Shown: positions 10,312-24,014 of the stretch, one piece after another | Layout of the letters: every line of letters begins with the position of its first letter | Position numbering within the stretch: position 1 is the stretch's first letter | Source: Chamaecyparis obtusa | Lineage: Eukaryota > Streptophyta > Pinopsida > Cupressales > Cupressaceae | DNA: 64,000 bases | Assembly (NCBI GenBank): GCA_027943335.1 | Contig: BSBK01005146.1 | Coordinates: 1,310,001 to 1,374,000 of the forward strand | Reading direction: 5' to 3' | Translations under genes and position numbers: made by a program | Notes under the pieces: generated by a model | What the model was told of the DNA's origin: nothing | What the model saw: only the letters and a program-made list of their open reading frames with translations | Databases searched by the model: none

Positions 10312-12639
10312 CATCAAAAACAATGTAAAATTTATATATGCAAGGTTGACACGTTTAGTAGTTGTTTTTACAAATGCTTATGTACAACTAGAATGCAATA
10401 ACACAAATTCCATTGAGATGTGCATCTTGAATGTAATAGTTAAAGGGAAAAGAATGTTAACATCATTCATAAGTCTATTCATTAATGTTCCATAGAGGTC
10501 ACAGATTTAATAGATTTAAATATATAAATCTCTAAATCAAGAACAAAATATCCCATAGCAATCCCTAATAATGGGGTTAGAAAAATTGGAGCACTCCAGT
10601 GTGGGTTGTCTGAGACTCTAAGGTTTGATCTTGATGATGCCTTCAAAAGGAAATGTTGCTATGCCAAAGCTTGGGGTGGATCAGGGAAATCCAGTACTAA
10701 TTTCTTTTGAAGCTCTAGGATTGTAACTAATAACTTTTCTGAAGAAAACATACTTTAGAGAACCTCAAGATCACCAAGGATTGTCGGATATTGAAATTGA
10801 AGCTATATTCTATGCAGAAGCATCCCCTAGGCAAATCCCATTGTTCCCATCCCCAAGACATTTCAGGGATGCATGGACAATAGGAAACATCCATGAAGCT
10901 GTCCCGTCTGATGGAAAGAATATGAAACGTCCCTGGTACAGCTAAAAAGCAAAAGGGGTCAGCAGGGGGTGGCTGGCTATCCTCGGGTTGGTGAGGGGAC
11001 ACCTTAAGTCCCACAACCTTCCAAAGATTGGCAAGCCATCCCTGCAGCCCAGCCATATTAATAACATGGTAATTTTAGAAACAAAATATAAAAAATTTGC
11101 TGTGGTTGGAAAGAATTATTGAGGTGGCCAGTTATGCGTGGGAAGAGAACCTTGGGGGCCTGTGATGACACAAGTCCATTCAGAGCCTTGGACGCAGCAG
11201 TAGAGATTTTGCTAATCACTGATTGTTGCTTGGGATGGTATGCTGTTCTAATTGATAAATTATTATTCCAGATGTTCATAGAACATTCTTTTGGCCTCAT
11301 CAGCAGTTATGAGGCACTCAATACCCTCTATACTATGATTTTGATGTTGAATATCTCCATTTAATGGAGGTAATCACTCTGGTGTTGATTGCATTCTTTC
11401 TGCCCTGTCCCTTTCTCAAGGTTGACAGCCTTGACCACCTTTTGGGGCCCAATTATCTCTATATGTGGGGAACTTATTGTTGCATCATTAACCATCCTTT
11501 TGTGACCTTTTTGGCTCATCTTAATAGTTAAAATGTATTTTTTATTTATTTTAATTTTTGGAGGGAAAGTTATTTTGAGAGCCCAAAAATTGCAATGCTT
11601 ATAAAGGCAAAAGCCAGTGCCCTCCTTTTACATCCATTGTCTTTATTTTCAAACAAATTTGCAAACTAAAGCTCTCAAGGTTGAAACCCTTGGAGACATG
11701 ATATGGAGGACAAAAACCCTCTGAGATTGTCAAGTAGAGTGGTGACAGAAATCTTCAATACTTTGTGTTGCAAGAAAATTGTGGCAAAATTGAAACCCAT
11801 CGTTAGCTGCAGAGGGAAAAATAGCAGTGCTATTTTTTTGCTGCATCTGGTGTAGGGCAATCTGCAATCACCATCTATCTCTTTGGGTTATTTCAGTGCC
11901 ATAATTACAAGTTTCCTAGTTGTGGCTGGTGTAGCATGTAATAAATTATCAGTGCCCATTTATCTCTTCTGTAATTTGCACTTTCTATTGTGAGGGACAA
12001 ATATTATGGTTTATGTCATTGATAGATCTGAATGCTGAGCCTCATTTAAATTATATTATGGTCTGTTATTACTAGTGAAGAATCTGACATGATCATCATC
12101 ATTCAAATTTTAAATATTGTTTATCCAAATTGATGAATGCTGCAATTTGCATTCTAATTGTTTATGAGTTGTTGATGATTGATAATGGCCAAACAGCATG
12201 CCAAGTGACTAAACAGAGTAAGGTACTACTGTTGGGAATCAGAGTTTTATGCCAGAGGATAATTAGTTTCCAGGACAGAGGGATAGGGGGATGGGGAAAC
12301 AAGTTTCTGGGACGGAATTTTTTTTTCCCAGAGCAGGGGACAGCAGTGGGGATGACTATATAAAAAATAGAAAAAAATTAAAATATTTAGGAAAATTTTA
12401 AATATTCATATAAAAACATGGATAAAGCATGCTTATATGCATTATTGAAACCTTAACATATAAGGTTTGTGTTAAATAATTTAAATTGAGAGTTCACATG
12501 AGAGTGGAAGTCAAACAAATTATCAAAACTCAAACATTAATTTTATGGGACAGCCAATGGACGGGTTTCCAAAAGTTTCCGAGTTTCCGGGATGGGTCAA
12601 ATTATGTCGGAAACGCGTCGCCGGGTAATAAAATCTATT
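10312..12639. other. Intronic sequence without a recognised gene
   Basis: Related G-rich motifs occur in several places: gggac/gtttc-type words near 10850-10960 on the minus strand, 12270-12350 and 12550-12630, with similar words near 17440-17540. They hint at an unrecognised repeat family. The minus-strand open frame at 11058-11300 is discussed under rejected items. Confidence 0.4.
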
Positions 12640-14260
12640 CATTGTACTGTGTGAACTGCTGGGCTCTATTGATGCAAGTTTTATGCGACTACAACATGCA
12701 ACATCGAATACTCAATATTTCAAGTGATATACCAAATCTCCAACTCTCTCTTGAATAAGGATGCTCATATGCTAAATAATGGATATGGATTGTGTGATCA
12801 AATGAAACAAGCCCAAGGTTCCTTCTTATTATAGACTCTCACTCGGTTTTAATGATGTGATATGTTGGGTATCACAAAGGGACTTGCGTTGTTCAATCAA
12901 TGGATATCAACTTTTTTCCAACTACTTCCAATCAATCAAACTGCAAAGGGATAAGGGTTGAGAAAGATTTAATCTACTCCTAGAATTCAACAGATGATGA
13001 ATGCCTTTGTGACTCTACTAGACTAAGTTTAGTCATTGACATCAACCATCACCATTGATGAATGCTTTTGTAAATGTAAGACGTTCAAACTATCACCATT
13101 CCATTAACACCGTCCATTGATGCATATCGATATGCAAGCAATAATCGAAGTAAAGCTCATAAGTATGTCATGCGACCACGCAAGGAAAACTTACAATCAG
13201 CAAGCAGTTAGTGGTTTGGTCTAAGCAAGTTCACCAAAGATGCATCTGAAATATCTTCCATTCAACTAAACACTTTCTAACCAACATGAAATAAAATCCT
13301 AATCTAAGCGAGGAAATGTACAAACCATGCAATACTCCAAAGCAACACAAGTAATTCACCATTAAGACCAACAATGAATTAGCAATTACGTTGATAGCAT
13401 TACGGCAACAATTTCTCCAAGGCTCTCCCCTTACAAATGACAAGGCTTTGCCTTTTGTAGCAGTTCAAATACAATGAATGGCTCTAATTGCTTTGAAATC
13501 AAGGGCTAAGATTTAGCCAACACAGCCCTAATCCAACTAATAGCTACAAGTATTAAATATTTGGTCGATTACAATTGGGCACCAATTTATGGACCAATAA
13601 GAAAATTACATTGTTTTATTGACCAATTAGAGAATTGGTTAGGTAGAAGTATTATGTGGACTCCACATGTACACTTGGCATGATCTGATTGAAGGTGCTT
13701 GGACACATGCAATTGGAGCCTTCTAATTGGTCGAAGATGTGTACACCACCTCAACATTCTTATCTTATAATCTTGATAAATCCCTTGGTGATGATAAAAT
13801 ATCTCTTGATACTCAATATTATCAAGCCTTCAATTGTGATGGCATATTCCCAAATTGCTTCATCTCACAAATTTCCTTCATCCTTTGGAAATCTTCTCGT
13901 GAAAATTGCTTGAAACCTTAACCTCTTGGCCTTAATCTTCTGAAAATTTCATGTAACTGGATTATTCTACTTAGTCCAATTGAACTTGGATTCCTGGAGG
14001 GAATTCAAGTTTGATAATCGTTTTTTCACTTGTGGACTTAGCCAACCTCGTTTTGCAACTTGTTCTTTGATATCCATCTTGAACTTGCATCTTCACTTTA
14101 TCCTCGATCTTGAACCATCCTTGAGCTTGGTCTTGTCTTCTTGATGAAATCTTGCCACAGTCTTTTGATCTCCAAGCATTTCGTACCTTCATCGCTACCA
14201 TGCAAAACAAAGAAAGAATTGTATCAAACTCATGAAATAGATACAAAATTCTTTATAACT
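12640..14260 (-). repeat. Dispersed repeat R, copy 1 (inverted relative to copy 2)
   Basis: Read on the minus strand, this stretch aligns by eye over most of its length with 49540-50346 plus 52831-53700. Shared landmarks include gtttagttgaatggaagata (53101 area), 'ttcgattattgcttgca' and 'gtggactccacatgt'. Copy 1 lacks the 2.5-kb insertion found in copy 2 and so acts as an empty site. No coding potential was seen. It may be part of an LTR. Confidence 0.8.
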
Positions 14261-14390
14261 TTGCATTTTTCACCTTCAAATTATGGATTTAGATAGATGA
14301 AACCATTTTGAAAATTCCCATTTTAGCCCAATTTGAACCATGTCAACATGATTGTTAGAAAAGCATTACATTTGAAGGGAGGTTGTGATT

Positions 14391-14740
14391 GTAACTTCAT
14401 CCAAGTTTGAGATGAAATCCTTCTAACGAGGGTCTGATTTTCCAAATCTGATTTCTCATTAAATTACCTCACTTCTCCATATGGCTGACTTGTTTAGGCA
14501 TTTCAAATCAAAATTTTGGACGGAAAGTGTCATTGAAATCATATAGTTTTCCCCTAGATGGCCAGCAAAAATCACAAGATGCTTGGACATGCTTGTCCAT
14601 GGCCAGGTTATAACTTCACCCAAGTTTGAGATGAAATCCTTCTAATAGAGGTCTGATTTTCCAAATCTGATTTCAAATTAAATTACTCACTTCTCCATAT
14701 GGCTGATTTGTTTAGGCATTTCACATCAAAAATTTGGAGG
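14391..14740. repeat. Direct duplication of ~130 bp
   Basis: Copies at about 14391-14520 and 14610-14740 share 'gtttgagatgaaatccttct', 'ctgattttccaaatctgatt' and 'cttctccatatggctga'. A short 10-bp tandem (ggttctcagg twice) follows at about 14741-14760. Confidence 0.8.
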
Positions 14741-15218
14741 GGTTCTCAGGGGTTCTCAGGTGAAATAGACAAATCTCCATTATTATGATCAAGCCTTTGG
14801 GCCTGAAAGGACTAAGTAAGACCAGAGCTATTGCCAGCTTCATCAGGGTAGGGCCACTATACAATTGAGCAATAGTGTGATTTATGCCTTGAGAAAAGTG
14901 AGAAAGGAAGTTGCAACATTTGAAATTGACACTGTAAATATTTGTTGTACATTAAGAGTAGGTCTAAGAGGATTTCAGGCACAATTAACATGGGTAGGGT
15001 AAAAACGGATATTACCTTGCTGCAAAATTGACCTCTACATTGCTGCACACCTACATTGGGTGAGGCACCTGAAAAGGAAACATGGGCTCATCATCATCAA
15101 TCCTGGCTGGATGACCTTCATTGGTGTAAGAACCCCCTGTGGTTCTAATTCTGACAAACACTTAATTTTGGATGTTTGACAATTTGTCGAACACTTTGCA
15201 TGCAAGCTCTAATACCAC

Positions 15219-17290
15219 TGTAATATCCCTTGCTAAGCTAACCTTAACTTGCTGATTTAAGGCTCAAGAGATATTGTCAAACACTTGTCATGAAACCTCT
15301 AATTTGTTGTTATTAGTTTTCAGATTGGCCTTTTGATCACTTTAAATGGTTTCAAATGATGTTCAAATGCTTACACATTAGCACTACAATGTCTTAGCAA
15401 AAAACCAAGTGCAAATGCAACTTCCTTTGGTCTTTTCAAATGCATACATATGCTTTCTACATGTAAAATGTGCACCTACAGCCAATGGAAATTTTCACAA
15501 ACACTTGGCATGCATCCTTTCAATTCCCAAATGCAAATCTTTATGCAAATTAGTCACTTACAACAATTAAGCATTTTGACAAACAATTGGTATGCAATCC
15601 TATATTGCCTTCATTTATATGCTAAACCAAGTATAAGTTGTTATGCCTCACAATCCAAATGCCAATTACAAAATATGATATAAAATGTGCATCTACAGCA
15701 GCACCATATGCCAATAGATATAATAATGCAAAATACATCAAAGAACCTGGTTTTTATGGGAAATGACAAGCCATGAATTTATCTGTTGAAATCGCAGCTT
15801 CCTGAATAATGGATATCTCTGATATAGATGCTGGTATTAAATCGCTGGCCCTTACAAATACAAACAAGCCTTCATTAATCATTCACGTGCCCCCTAAACA
15901 ATAATGCAGCCCCTATTGTGATTAACACTGCCCAAAATAAAAACCATTGCTTCCTGTAGATGAATTGCAGCCAACAATGGATTGCTGCAATCTAAGATTT
16001 ACACCTGTCTGCACTGTAGCAATTCTCTGAATTTGAAGCACTAAAACCCTTAACACAAATTCGATCCAATTAGATACAAATGTGACCTCTGATTGAAGCC
16101 ACCAATGGTACAATTCACTCGATAGTTTCACCAATTCAAAACGTTGGAAAAACTTGGAAGAATTTACAATTCTTCAAGCTCAAAACTTGAAACCCTTCTT
16201 CTTCCAAATTTCACTTCACCCAAATCAACAAAAACAAATGCACAATAGAATAAAATTGATTTTCTCTTGCCTTAGCTTTTTATAATTCTTCAAGAGAAAT
16301 CCCTTTGTATCTTCACAAATACACTTCTCATAACTTAAAAATTACTTAGCTTTTGATACCATTTTCTTTTGTTCCAATTCAATTATAATATTCAATTATA
16401 CCCCTCCTTTTGGTGCACAATATAAAGTATACTTTATTAAACACTTATATCTCCCTTTTAAATAAAGTGCACTTAAACCATAAAGTTATATTATATTATT
16501 GTGATGCACTTTATTAAATGACTTTTAAGTCATTAAGTGGCCCCATTTACATAAAGTAAAAATATAACTTTATAATTGCAGTTTATCATTAATTATTAAT
16601 AAAGTATTACTTTATTAATAATTAAAATAAAGTAACTCCAAAAATAATCATTTTTCTTGTTTCCGTCTGAACCTAGGAATTAACCATTTTATCCATTGTG
16701 CATCCATCTCCCTCACTAAAAATAGTTAGGGTCCATCTCTATCAACCCCTGACTTGCTAGAATTAGTGAATTCCTGAATACCTAATCAACAAAGATGCCA
16801 AGGGTCATCACTACAACTGAGGCCAGTCCAGGTGCCCTGCCAAATATAGCAACATGGGCATAATTGAATTACTATAAATAGTAAGTCCCTCAAACTGAGC
16901 CAACTAACGAATGAGTCAATCACTGTGTATACCATGAATCTAGGTATCCCTGTCAGATATAGAAACTCCTCAACAATGACTTACTATAAATAGTAAGTCT
17001 CTGAATAATTGCTTCAGTTAATGATACTGAATCTCAACACTGTCACCAAGTTGTTTAGGCGCCCTGCTAAAGATGGAAACTCTAACTTACCCAAAATAGA
17101 CACTATAAATAGTAAGTGTGCCGATCTGACTCAAAGGAAGATCAATCCTGAGCATCCCTGACCTCTGGAGTGGGAATTTACCTCTAGTTCTACCAACTAA
17201 GACCCTTTATCCCTCTAACTTAGCCTGTGAGGGCCACTGATAGGCTAATCCATACCACCAACCATGGTGAGCTAAAATGGGGACATTACA
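15219..17290 (-). repeat. 5' LTR (~2.07 kb) of a minus-strand LTR element
   Basis: The left end TGTAATATCCC and right end GGGACATTACA form an 11-bp terminal inverted repeat. Just left of it, 'gctctaatacca' (15206-15217) is a decayed reverse complement of the TGGTATCAGAGC primer site, so the element's interior lies to the left. The LTR contains AT-rich blocks (16380-16640) and three copies of a TATA-containing hairpin (16869-16884, 16979-16998, 17102-17117). No matching 3' LTR was found. The end sequence groups it with the LTRs at 24015, 29906, 37956 and 53928. Confidence 0.65.
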
Positions 17291-18861
17291 ATTGGCAATG
17301 GAGTTGGAACTCATCTTGTGCAGCTGTAGATTTACACTGACACGTCATTTAAATCCCTCCATTTTTAGTTTTTTATATTTAAAAAATACAAATTTTCAAA
17401 TATATGAATAATTGAAATTTCCTAGATTTTTTTAATTGCCACCCTTGTCGTCCCCTTGAAAAAGGCCTCCCATCATAGCCATCACATAAACACGTCCCAC
17501 CATCCACTGCTTACCGCATCCTAGAAATAACGTGAAGCTTAGGATTGAAGTGATTCAATAGCAGTAATCAATGTAGTCAAAAAAGGGGGCTAGAATAGTT
17601 AATAGCTGAAATGAGAAGTGCTTGCAACTATGTCAGGAAATTACTTCACATCCAGGGAATGATGTTGAAAGAGAAAGTAACAAAGTGGTGACATTTCTTG
17701 CAAACTTGGGGATTGAGTTAAACTCCAAAAGGAGACATTTTTTCCATGCCAAGTGCCCCTTTTCCAACGCTGTTTTTGGGAAATTTCATAAGCATTCTTG
17801 GGGACATGCCCCTTGGAATATAAGAGAACAACATCACCTGTAATTTTATCTCATTAGTATTTCCTTTATATACATGTCAATAGTATTAACTATGGGAAAG
17901 TGTGTCAGCTGGCCCTTTCCCACTCATGTGGGTGCTTTAAACACACACCATCCTTCTCCTTTTCTATCATTATGAGAATAGCACAAGAGAGGAGCGGCAG
18001 TGAGTTGGAACAAACAAACAGTATGCCTTTCTCTGCCTTGCATTTGTTTTCTTGTCTGCAAGGGATTGTTGCTTTTTTGATAGCTCATTTGTCAAATCTT
18101 TAGCCTATGACATTTGTTCAGAATATTATGTAAATGAAGTGAAATCTGCAAAGTTTTAAGAATCCGAACTCCCTAGAATGGAACAAGCAGACTCTGTTGA
18201 TTGCATTGAATTTTTTTGTTTGGATTCTTCTCTGGTTATAAATATTTGATCCTCTTGTTCAGGCATGATAATGGAAATCTCGTCCACAAGAAAAAATTTC
18301 AAAACACTTGTTTCTTTGGTGCAAAGAGACTTCGAAGAAAATTTGTAGGATGAGCTGACTTTCTATCTTAAGTGCAATGTTAATATCTAATTTGGCATTT
18401 TGGATCTACCTATGAGCAGTTTAGTTTGGGCTCTTTCTGTATTGAAAAAATGGTCAAGTAAACTGGAATACCATTATCTATTTAATATTTATTCTTAGTG
18501 CAAGGTTATGGGATTTTGGAATCTATCTGATTTGTTTAAGCCAATATTATCCATGTTCTGACTTCATGAGAAAATGCTATCTTCAATCCTCTATGGTGCA
18601 ATTTGTTTTAGTTTATGTTTTCTGACTCATCTTTAAAAGGCTGATTTTTGGGCAGATTCTTGGCCTTTTGCAGTCTTTGCCTGACAAATGTTGGAATTTT
18701 GGACAAGGATGATGCAGGGTCATGGAATTTGATGGAGCTTTTATACTCCAACACTTTTTTCTCCTAGCTTATTGCTTCCAGAATGACTTCTTCTATGCAG
18801 GGCAGAAGAAGGAGCTCTAGGTTGAGTTGAAATAAGATTGTCAAAAAAAAGTATTCATCTG
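17291..18861. other. Intronic sequence without a recognised gene
   Basis: Only short chance ORFs (for example 17622-17843) with no recognisable motif. The five bases at 18862-18866 (CAAAC) are the left target duplication of the outer element. Confidence 0.45.
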
Positions 18862-18866
18862 CAAAC

Positions 18867-19956
18867 TGTAGACACCCAAAAATGGACATGCTTGCAAGTT
18901 AACATTAATTCACTAATTATTCTACTATTAATTGATGGTTATTTAATCATTAATTAATCATCTTTTTTCCTCCTAAATCTAATCTCTTAATCACCTAATC
19001 ATTCCTTAAATATTAATTAAATAATTAAGTTTATTTAATTAATTAACCTTTAATTAATTGGTCTTTATCAGTTAATTAAATTCAATTTCCAATTTCCTAT
19101 AGTTTAAATAAATTAAATTTAATAATTATCATTAATTATTTAAATTAGCTAATTTATTCCTCTTGATTAAATTAATTCCCAAAAATAATTTAAGTTAATT
19201 CAGTTTCTTCTAAATTCCAATTTCTAATTAATTTCGTTCAATTTCATCTAATTTCATTTTAATTCCATTTTCCTCATTTAATTGAATTTTTAATTCAATA
19301 AATCCTCAAAAATCTGAAAAAAATAAAAATATGAGGAATTATGATTTCTAAAAACTAATAATCCTCATAAACTGAAAAAATAATTTTCTGAAAATATAAA
19401 ATCAAAAAAAAAACCAAAAATCTTTACTTTCAGTTTTTTGGAAACTCTCTCTCCATAATTGAAAATATCTTATGATATTATCTTCTTTTTTTTTCAGTTC
19501 AAAATGGAACTTTCCCAAAATTTCTTCAATCTCATCTCTTCTCGTTCGCCGATCGTGATTTTCTCTGATCGATATCAACCGTTCATTTTAACCCATGTTT
19601 CTATATAAGCAACCCTCTACTCTCACAATTTTATCACAAATTTATGCATCAAATCTCTGCTCAATTATCAACATAGTCTTTTAGCAATCATTATTTATCA
19701 TATTTTCTTAGAGTATCGGAGTCGAAGTGCTGCTAGAATCATTCTTGAGAGCAACCACTTCCATCGATTGAAGAGAAGCAACAAAAGGCTGGAATCTTAT
19801 TTTTGGTTTGCATTACTTTGAGTGCTTATTTCTGATTATAATATTCCTTATTTTTCTGTTTGTAGGTGCATTTGTTTAGTAGTTTAGATTTACATTTATT
19901 GCTTAAATCGGTGCTACTAATCTCATTTGTTTGAGTGTGCAGATTTCCCATATACA
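18867..19956 (+). repeat. 5' LTR of the outer element
   Basis: 1090 bp. TGTAGACACCC...CCCATATACA. AT-rich with many taattaatta words. It matches 39419-40489 throughout, with small indels (for example around 19100-19150 and 19215-19240). Confidence 0.92.
19601..19610 (+). promoter_or_regulatory. TATA box in the outer element's 5' LTR
   Basis: CTATATAAGC followed by a pyrimidine-rich start-like region (aaccctctactctcac). The same block is preserved in the 3' LTR at about 40139-40148. Confidence 0.6.
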
Positions 19957-20219
19957 TTTTGGTGAACCCAACGTGAATGAATAGCCCAACAACCCTTGAA
20001 GACAGCCAAACTTTCATTTCCAGACTTCGTCCATATGGCCAAGATTTTTTCTTTCCCGTCTTCATAATCTATTTTCATTACCAAATGGTTTGCAAGTTTC
20101 ATGCGTTTGAAAGTTTACAAGGACTTTTATTAAGTCCATTTCATACATGCCATGTACAATGCTTTTGAAACCTGTCATGATATTCATGAAAACAAGCCTT
20201 GTCACGTAATTACTTTCTT

Positions 20220-20735
20220 ATTAGATTAGTTTATTTTCAAGTTTTTATAGTATTTTTCCTTTTTGGTTTCTTCTTAGTTTTAAATTGGTTTTTCTTTTAG
20301 TTATTAGTTTTTCTTTTTAGTTTTTAAATTAGTTTTTCTTTTAGTTTTAATTAGTTTTTAGTTTTAATTAGTTTCTAATTTTTAGTATTTTTCAGTTTCC
20401 AGTTTTTAGTTTTAATTAGTTTCTAATTTTTTTTAGTTTTTTAGATTTTAGTTTTTAGATTTTAGTTTTTTTTTTTGGTTTTTTTTTAGTTTTTAGTTTT
20501 AATTAGTTTCTAATTTTTAGATTTTAGATTTTAGTTTTTAGTTTTAGTTTTAGTTTTAATTAGATTTTACTTTTTTTTAGTTTTTTGTCTTTAATTTTTA
20601 GTTTTTAGTTTTGTTTTTTTAGTTTTTAGTTTTTAGTTTTAATTAGTTTCTATTTTTTAGTTTTTAAATTTTAGTTTTCCTTTTGTTTTTAGTGTTAGTT
20701 TTTTCTTTTAGTTTTAATTATTTTCCTTCACTTTG
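20220..20735 (+). repeat. Low-complexity (TTTTAGTT)-type tract in the outer element's leader
   Basis: About 500 bp built from variants of 'tttttagtttttagtttt' and 'aattagtttctaatttttag'. It is almost free of C on the plus strand. It lies between the primer site and the proline-rich frame, so it belongs to the transcribed leader. Confidence 0.9.
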
Positions 20736-21990
20736 TCTATCTTGTGTGGGACTAACATGTGTGGGAGCTACTATGGATGCTTAGAAATTGGAACGATCGC
20801 CTAGGTACGTATGAAAAACAATACAATCTCAAAAATGCACCTAGGTTCGCCTAGCTTGAATAAGGTAAGCCCTAAACCTTTGCTTTGAAGTCATTTGTTT
20901 AGATTGTGGCATTTTCAAAGTTCAAAATCTAGTCTAAATAGGGAAAGCCTCCTTGTTTGTCAAAAACCGTATTAGGCCCATGCCCTCACCTTTTCAAGGT
21001 GATCAAAATGCCAAACATGTCGAATTTGTCAATATAAAGGTTGGTCGAAGAATGAACAAACACATAATTTGAAAGCCTCTTTATTTGTCTTTTAGATCAA
21101 AGGCTTGAAGATGAACAAATCATGTCTATTGTGTTTAGAAGCTAAAAGTAGTAGGGATATGCTCTCATGCTTCTTAGGGTGATCAGACTCCTAGACCTGC
21201 TCTTAGTTTCATTTCTCTGATTTCTTTAGGTAGATTAATTTGAGCCTTAGGGGCATACCTCCTGAGATTTTCCTTAGCGAGCCCGGTGAGAGGGAAAGCC
21301 CAAAGTGGGATACAACTGCTTTAGCCGCAGTATTCTGACCCACTATAAAACAAAACACCTTCATCCTTAATGGGGTGAAGGACAAAGAGCATGGAATAGC
21401 CTTCCTCTAGTAATCCTCACGGATTGCGCAAAACCTTATTGCCATGTGGTGGGAAGCTCTTGAAAGAGAGGTAAAAGCAAGCTCTTTGAACGAAATCCTT
21501 ACTAGAACCTGGTTAATTACAAGCCACCTTTTTCAGCCATGTATAAACAATGGACCTTAGGTAGATTGTCTGGAATCTCTTCTTGTGCAAGACTCGTCAA
21601 AACATTCTGGAACATACACTCAATGTTTAGCTACTAGGACTATTGATTGAAGTGAGTGTTGTGCTTGTCATTTTGTTTGTTGCATTCAAGTTTCATGTTA
21701 CAAGTGTTGTCAAAACAGCCTTAAGATCAAGATTTCAAAGTTCACCGTCAACGATCCCAGGTCCTTAGAACTAAGAGATCACAATCAAACATCAACAAGT
21801 CTTAATCATAGAGACGAGTCTTTCTCTATCAAACTTCAATCCAAAAGACACCCTTTAATCTTGGAATCACTGCTACAACAACTTGAACCACTCCAAACAC
21901 TTCAAATCAATAGAAAGAGGTATCTTCCATATCCTTTTGCTTGGAGACCAGTAACCCAATATCAAACAAGAAATAACTCAGATGACATGT
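20736..21990 (+). other. Leader of the outer element, no gene
   Basis: Mixed-composition sequence between the T-rich tract and the proline-rich frame. No open frame or conserved motif was seen. Confidence 0.5.
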
Positions 21991-21994
21991 CCTT

Positions 21995-23097
21995 CAATTA
22001 ATTTCCTCCATACGAAGAAGAACAAGAACCCAACTACTATGATGGCATAGACCCTTTTGTCTATTCAGAAAGTTTCCCCAAGTTGGCACACAAACAATTG
22101 CAAACTAATATCCTCATACAACAAATGCAAGACCTAAAAAAATCAGCTAAACGATCTTCAAAATCAACGTCAACCAAAGTCTTACACCATAGAGGACTTA
22201 TATCCCTACCCTGTTAATCAATCAACCTATATGGCTCTAATCACATCACATGTCGATGAACATCTTATTTCCTCAAATCCACCACCAAGGATTTCTAAAA
22301 TAATCACAATTGCAAAAATGTCATCCTTTGAACATGCAAATGTCAATGTGGTATCACCAACAAGAACGCTCAAGCAAGAAAAATTTCAATCTAATCCTTT
22401 CAATCGTTTGCATCAAAAACTAGTTGACAAACATCATCTTATTGTTGAACAAGATCAAAATCATCTACCCATGTCTAGCAATGGCACATTCCAAAATAAC
22501 CGCACCAATGACACATCTACCCCCCATGAAGAAGTTGTCCCTCAAGAAGCCTCCATATTTCCCACCAGTCCTTCATATCCTAAAGTGTCACAAGAGCAAT
22601 CTTTTCCATTTCTATCAAAACATATATCCAGTGATGAGACCTCCCAAGAGCTCTCCACAATGGATCTCCAAGATAATCCCTTTCACAATATAGTTCCCTT
22701 CTACAACTCAACTATCCTAGATCCAATGCCACCATATGGTCCAATCCTAAACAAACCTAATCCAGTCAGTCCCATTCAAAGTCCTTCTCCTCCATGTCAA
22801 ATCATTGAAACCCTCCAAGAATCCTCCATACATGTCCAAAATCATACCCCATGTCAAGAGGGTGATGTAGAGCATTAAGAAACAAGTCTTGAAATAAATC
22901 AAGATCAAGATCCCAACAATCACCAAACCTGTCCAGTTTTTGACCAAGATCCTATCTTCTTAGAATTTAATAACGATCCTACCATCCATGTACATCCTAT
23001 CAATGATGATTCCCATCTATCCCAAGAACAAACTATCCTTCCAAGTCTTATTGACCTTCCACTTCCTATTCCTAAGCAAGATCATAACATTCTACCC
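21995..23097 (+). pseudogene. Proline-rich ORF of the outer element, 5' part
   Basis: Reads about 360 codons of Pro-, Gln-, Asn- and Ser-rich, low-complexity protein. The early part (PPYEEEQEPNYYDGIDPF) is in another frame, so there is a frameshift near 22150. The clearest open piece is 22231-22878 with a TAA at its end, but the same frame continues in the same style to the copia insertion at 23098. No zinc knuckle, protease or RT motif. Possibly a degenerate gag-like or element-specific structural protein; function unknown. The ORF resumes at 37169. Confidence 0.55.
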
Positions 23098-24014
23098 TGA
23101 TGGTCCCAACCGGTGCTAAGAGAGGAGAGGTGAATCAGCACCCACTAAAACTTCAAAAATAAATCTGATATAATGTAACTAAAACTGTAAGCAGAACAGA
23201 TTCTAGAACAGAAATAGCTATCAAACAATCAAGCAATAGACAACACCAGATTTATCACGTGGAAACCCAAATCGGGAGAAAACCATGGTGTGAGTACACC
23301 TCACAAACTTTACACTCTTCTGAAGTGCACCCTGTAAAGAGCCTTCCCTATTAAAAGATTACAAACGCACTATTAGATGCGACCCGGTTAAGGGATTTAA
23401 AAAATAAGGCATGTTAGAACCTGTCTGGTTAGAGGACTTAAAACACCCAAACAGATGTCACCCGATTAAAAGATTTAATACAAGGGACCTGTTAATATCC
23501 ACTCAAAATACTGAGATTTTGCTATTGTAATTATCAGAAAACAATAGAGGGTTTGATCTTTCGATGATGGCTTTCTTGAGCCTGATAAGATCGTTGTTTG
23601 ATTCAACTAAGAATCATCACCAGTCACTGCAGGTATGTTCTCCTTGGTTGTTGTGCTTCTTTGCAAACTCTACTTTCTTCTTCTCTCTTCACCGTAGTAG
23701 CTTCTTCAGCATACAGGTTCACTCTTTTCTTTGGCAGAATGAGGGCAAACTATATTCATGTCTGACGAAGGAATATATAGACTTCTTGCCCTATTTTCTT
23801 TTTACATGCATGACCTGTTTAAAGATCACCTTCGGATCCATCACCCAATGGAGTCTCAGTTCACTGAGAGAACATCTGATGCATACCAAGCTTTATCCAC
23901 TTTATGAAAGAAACGACAGATGCATGTCAAAAGCTTTCCTTCACAAGAGATATCTTCTTGTTTTAATGCCACAAATTCCGACAATAAAACCTTCAATTGT
24001 GCCTTGTACTGATC
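23098..24014 (-). repeat. 3' LTR of the copia element, left segment
   Basis: Matches 35760-36665 closely. It is interrupted after 'ccttgtactgatc' by the element at 24015-30770, and the LTR resumes at 30776 with 'atcttgataactcaaagtc'. Confidence 0.92.

Noticed and set aside
11058..11300. Possible extra HAD exon (minus strand, TAASKALNGLVSS)
   Set aside because: It loosely resembles the first helix of a HAD domain, but it lies on the wrong side of the 41989-42108 exon for gene order, lacks the DxDGT motif, and has no matching splice donor.
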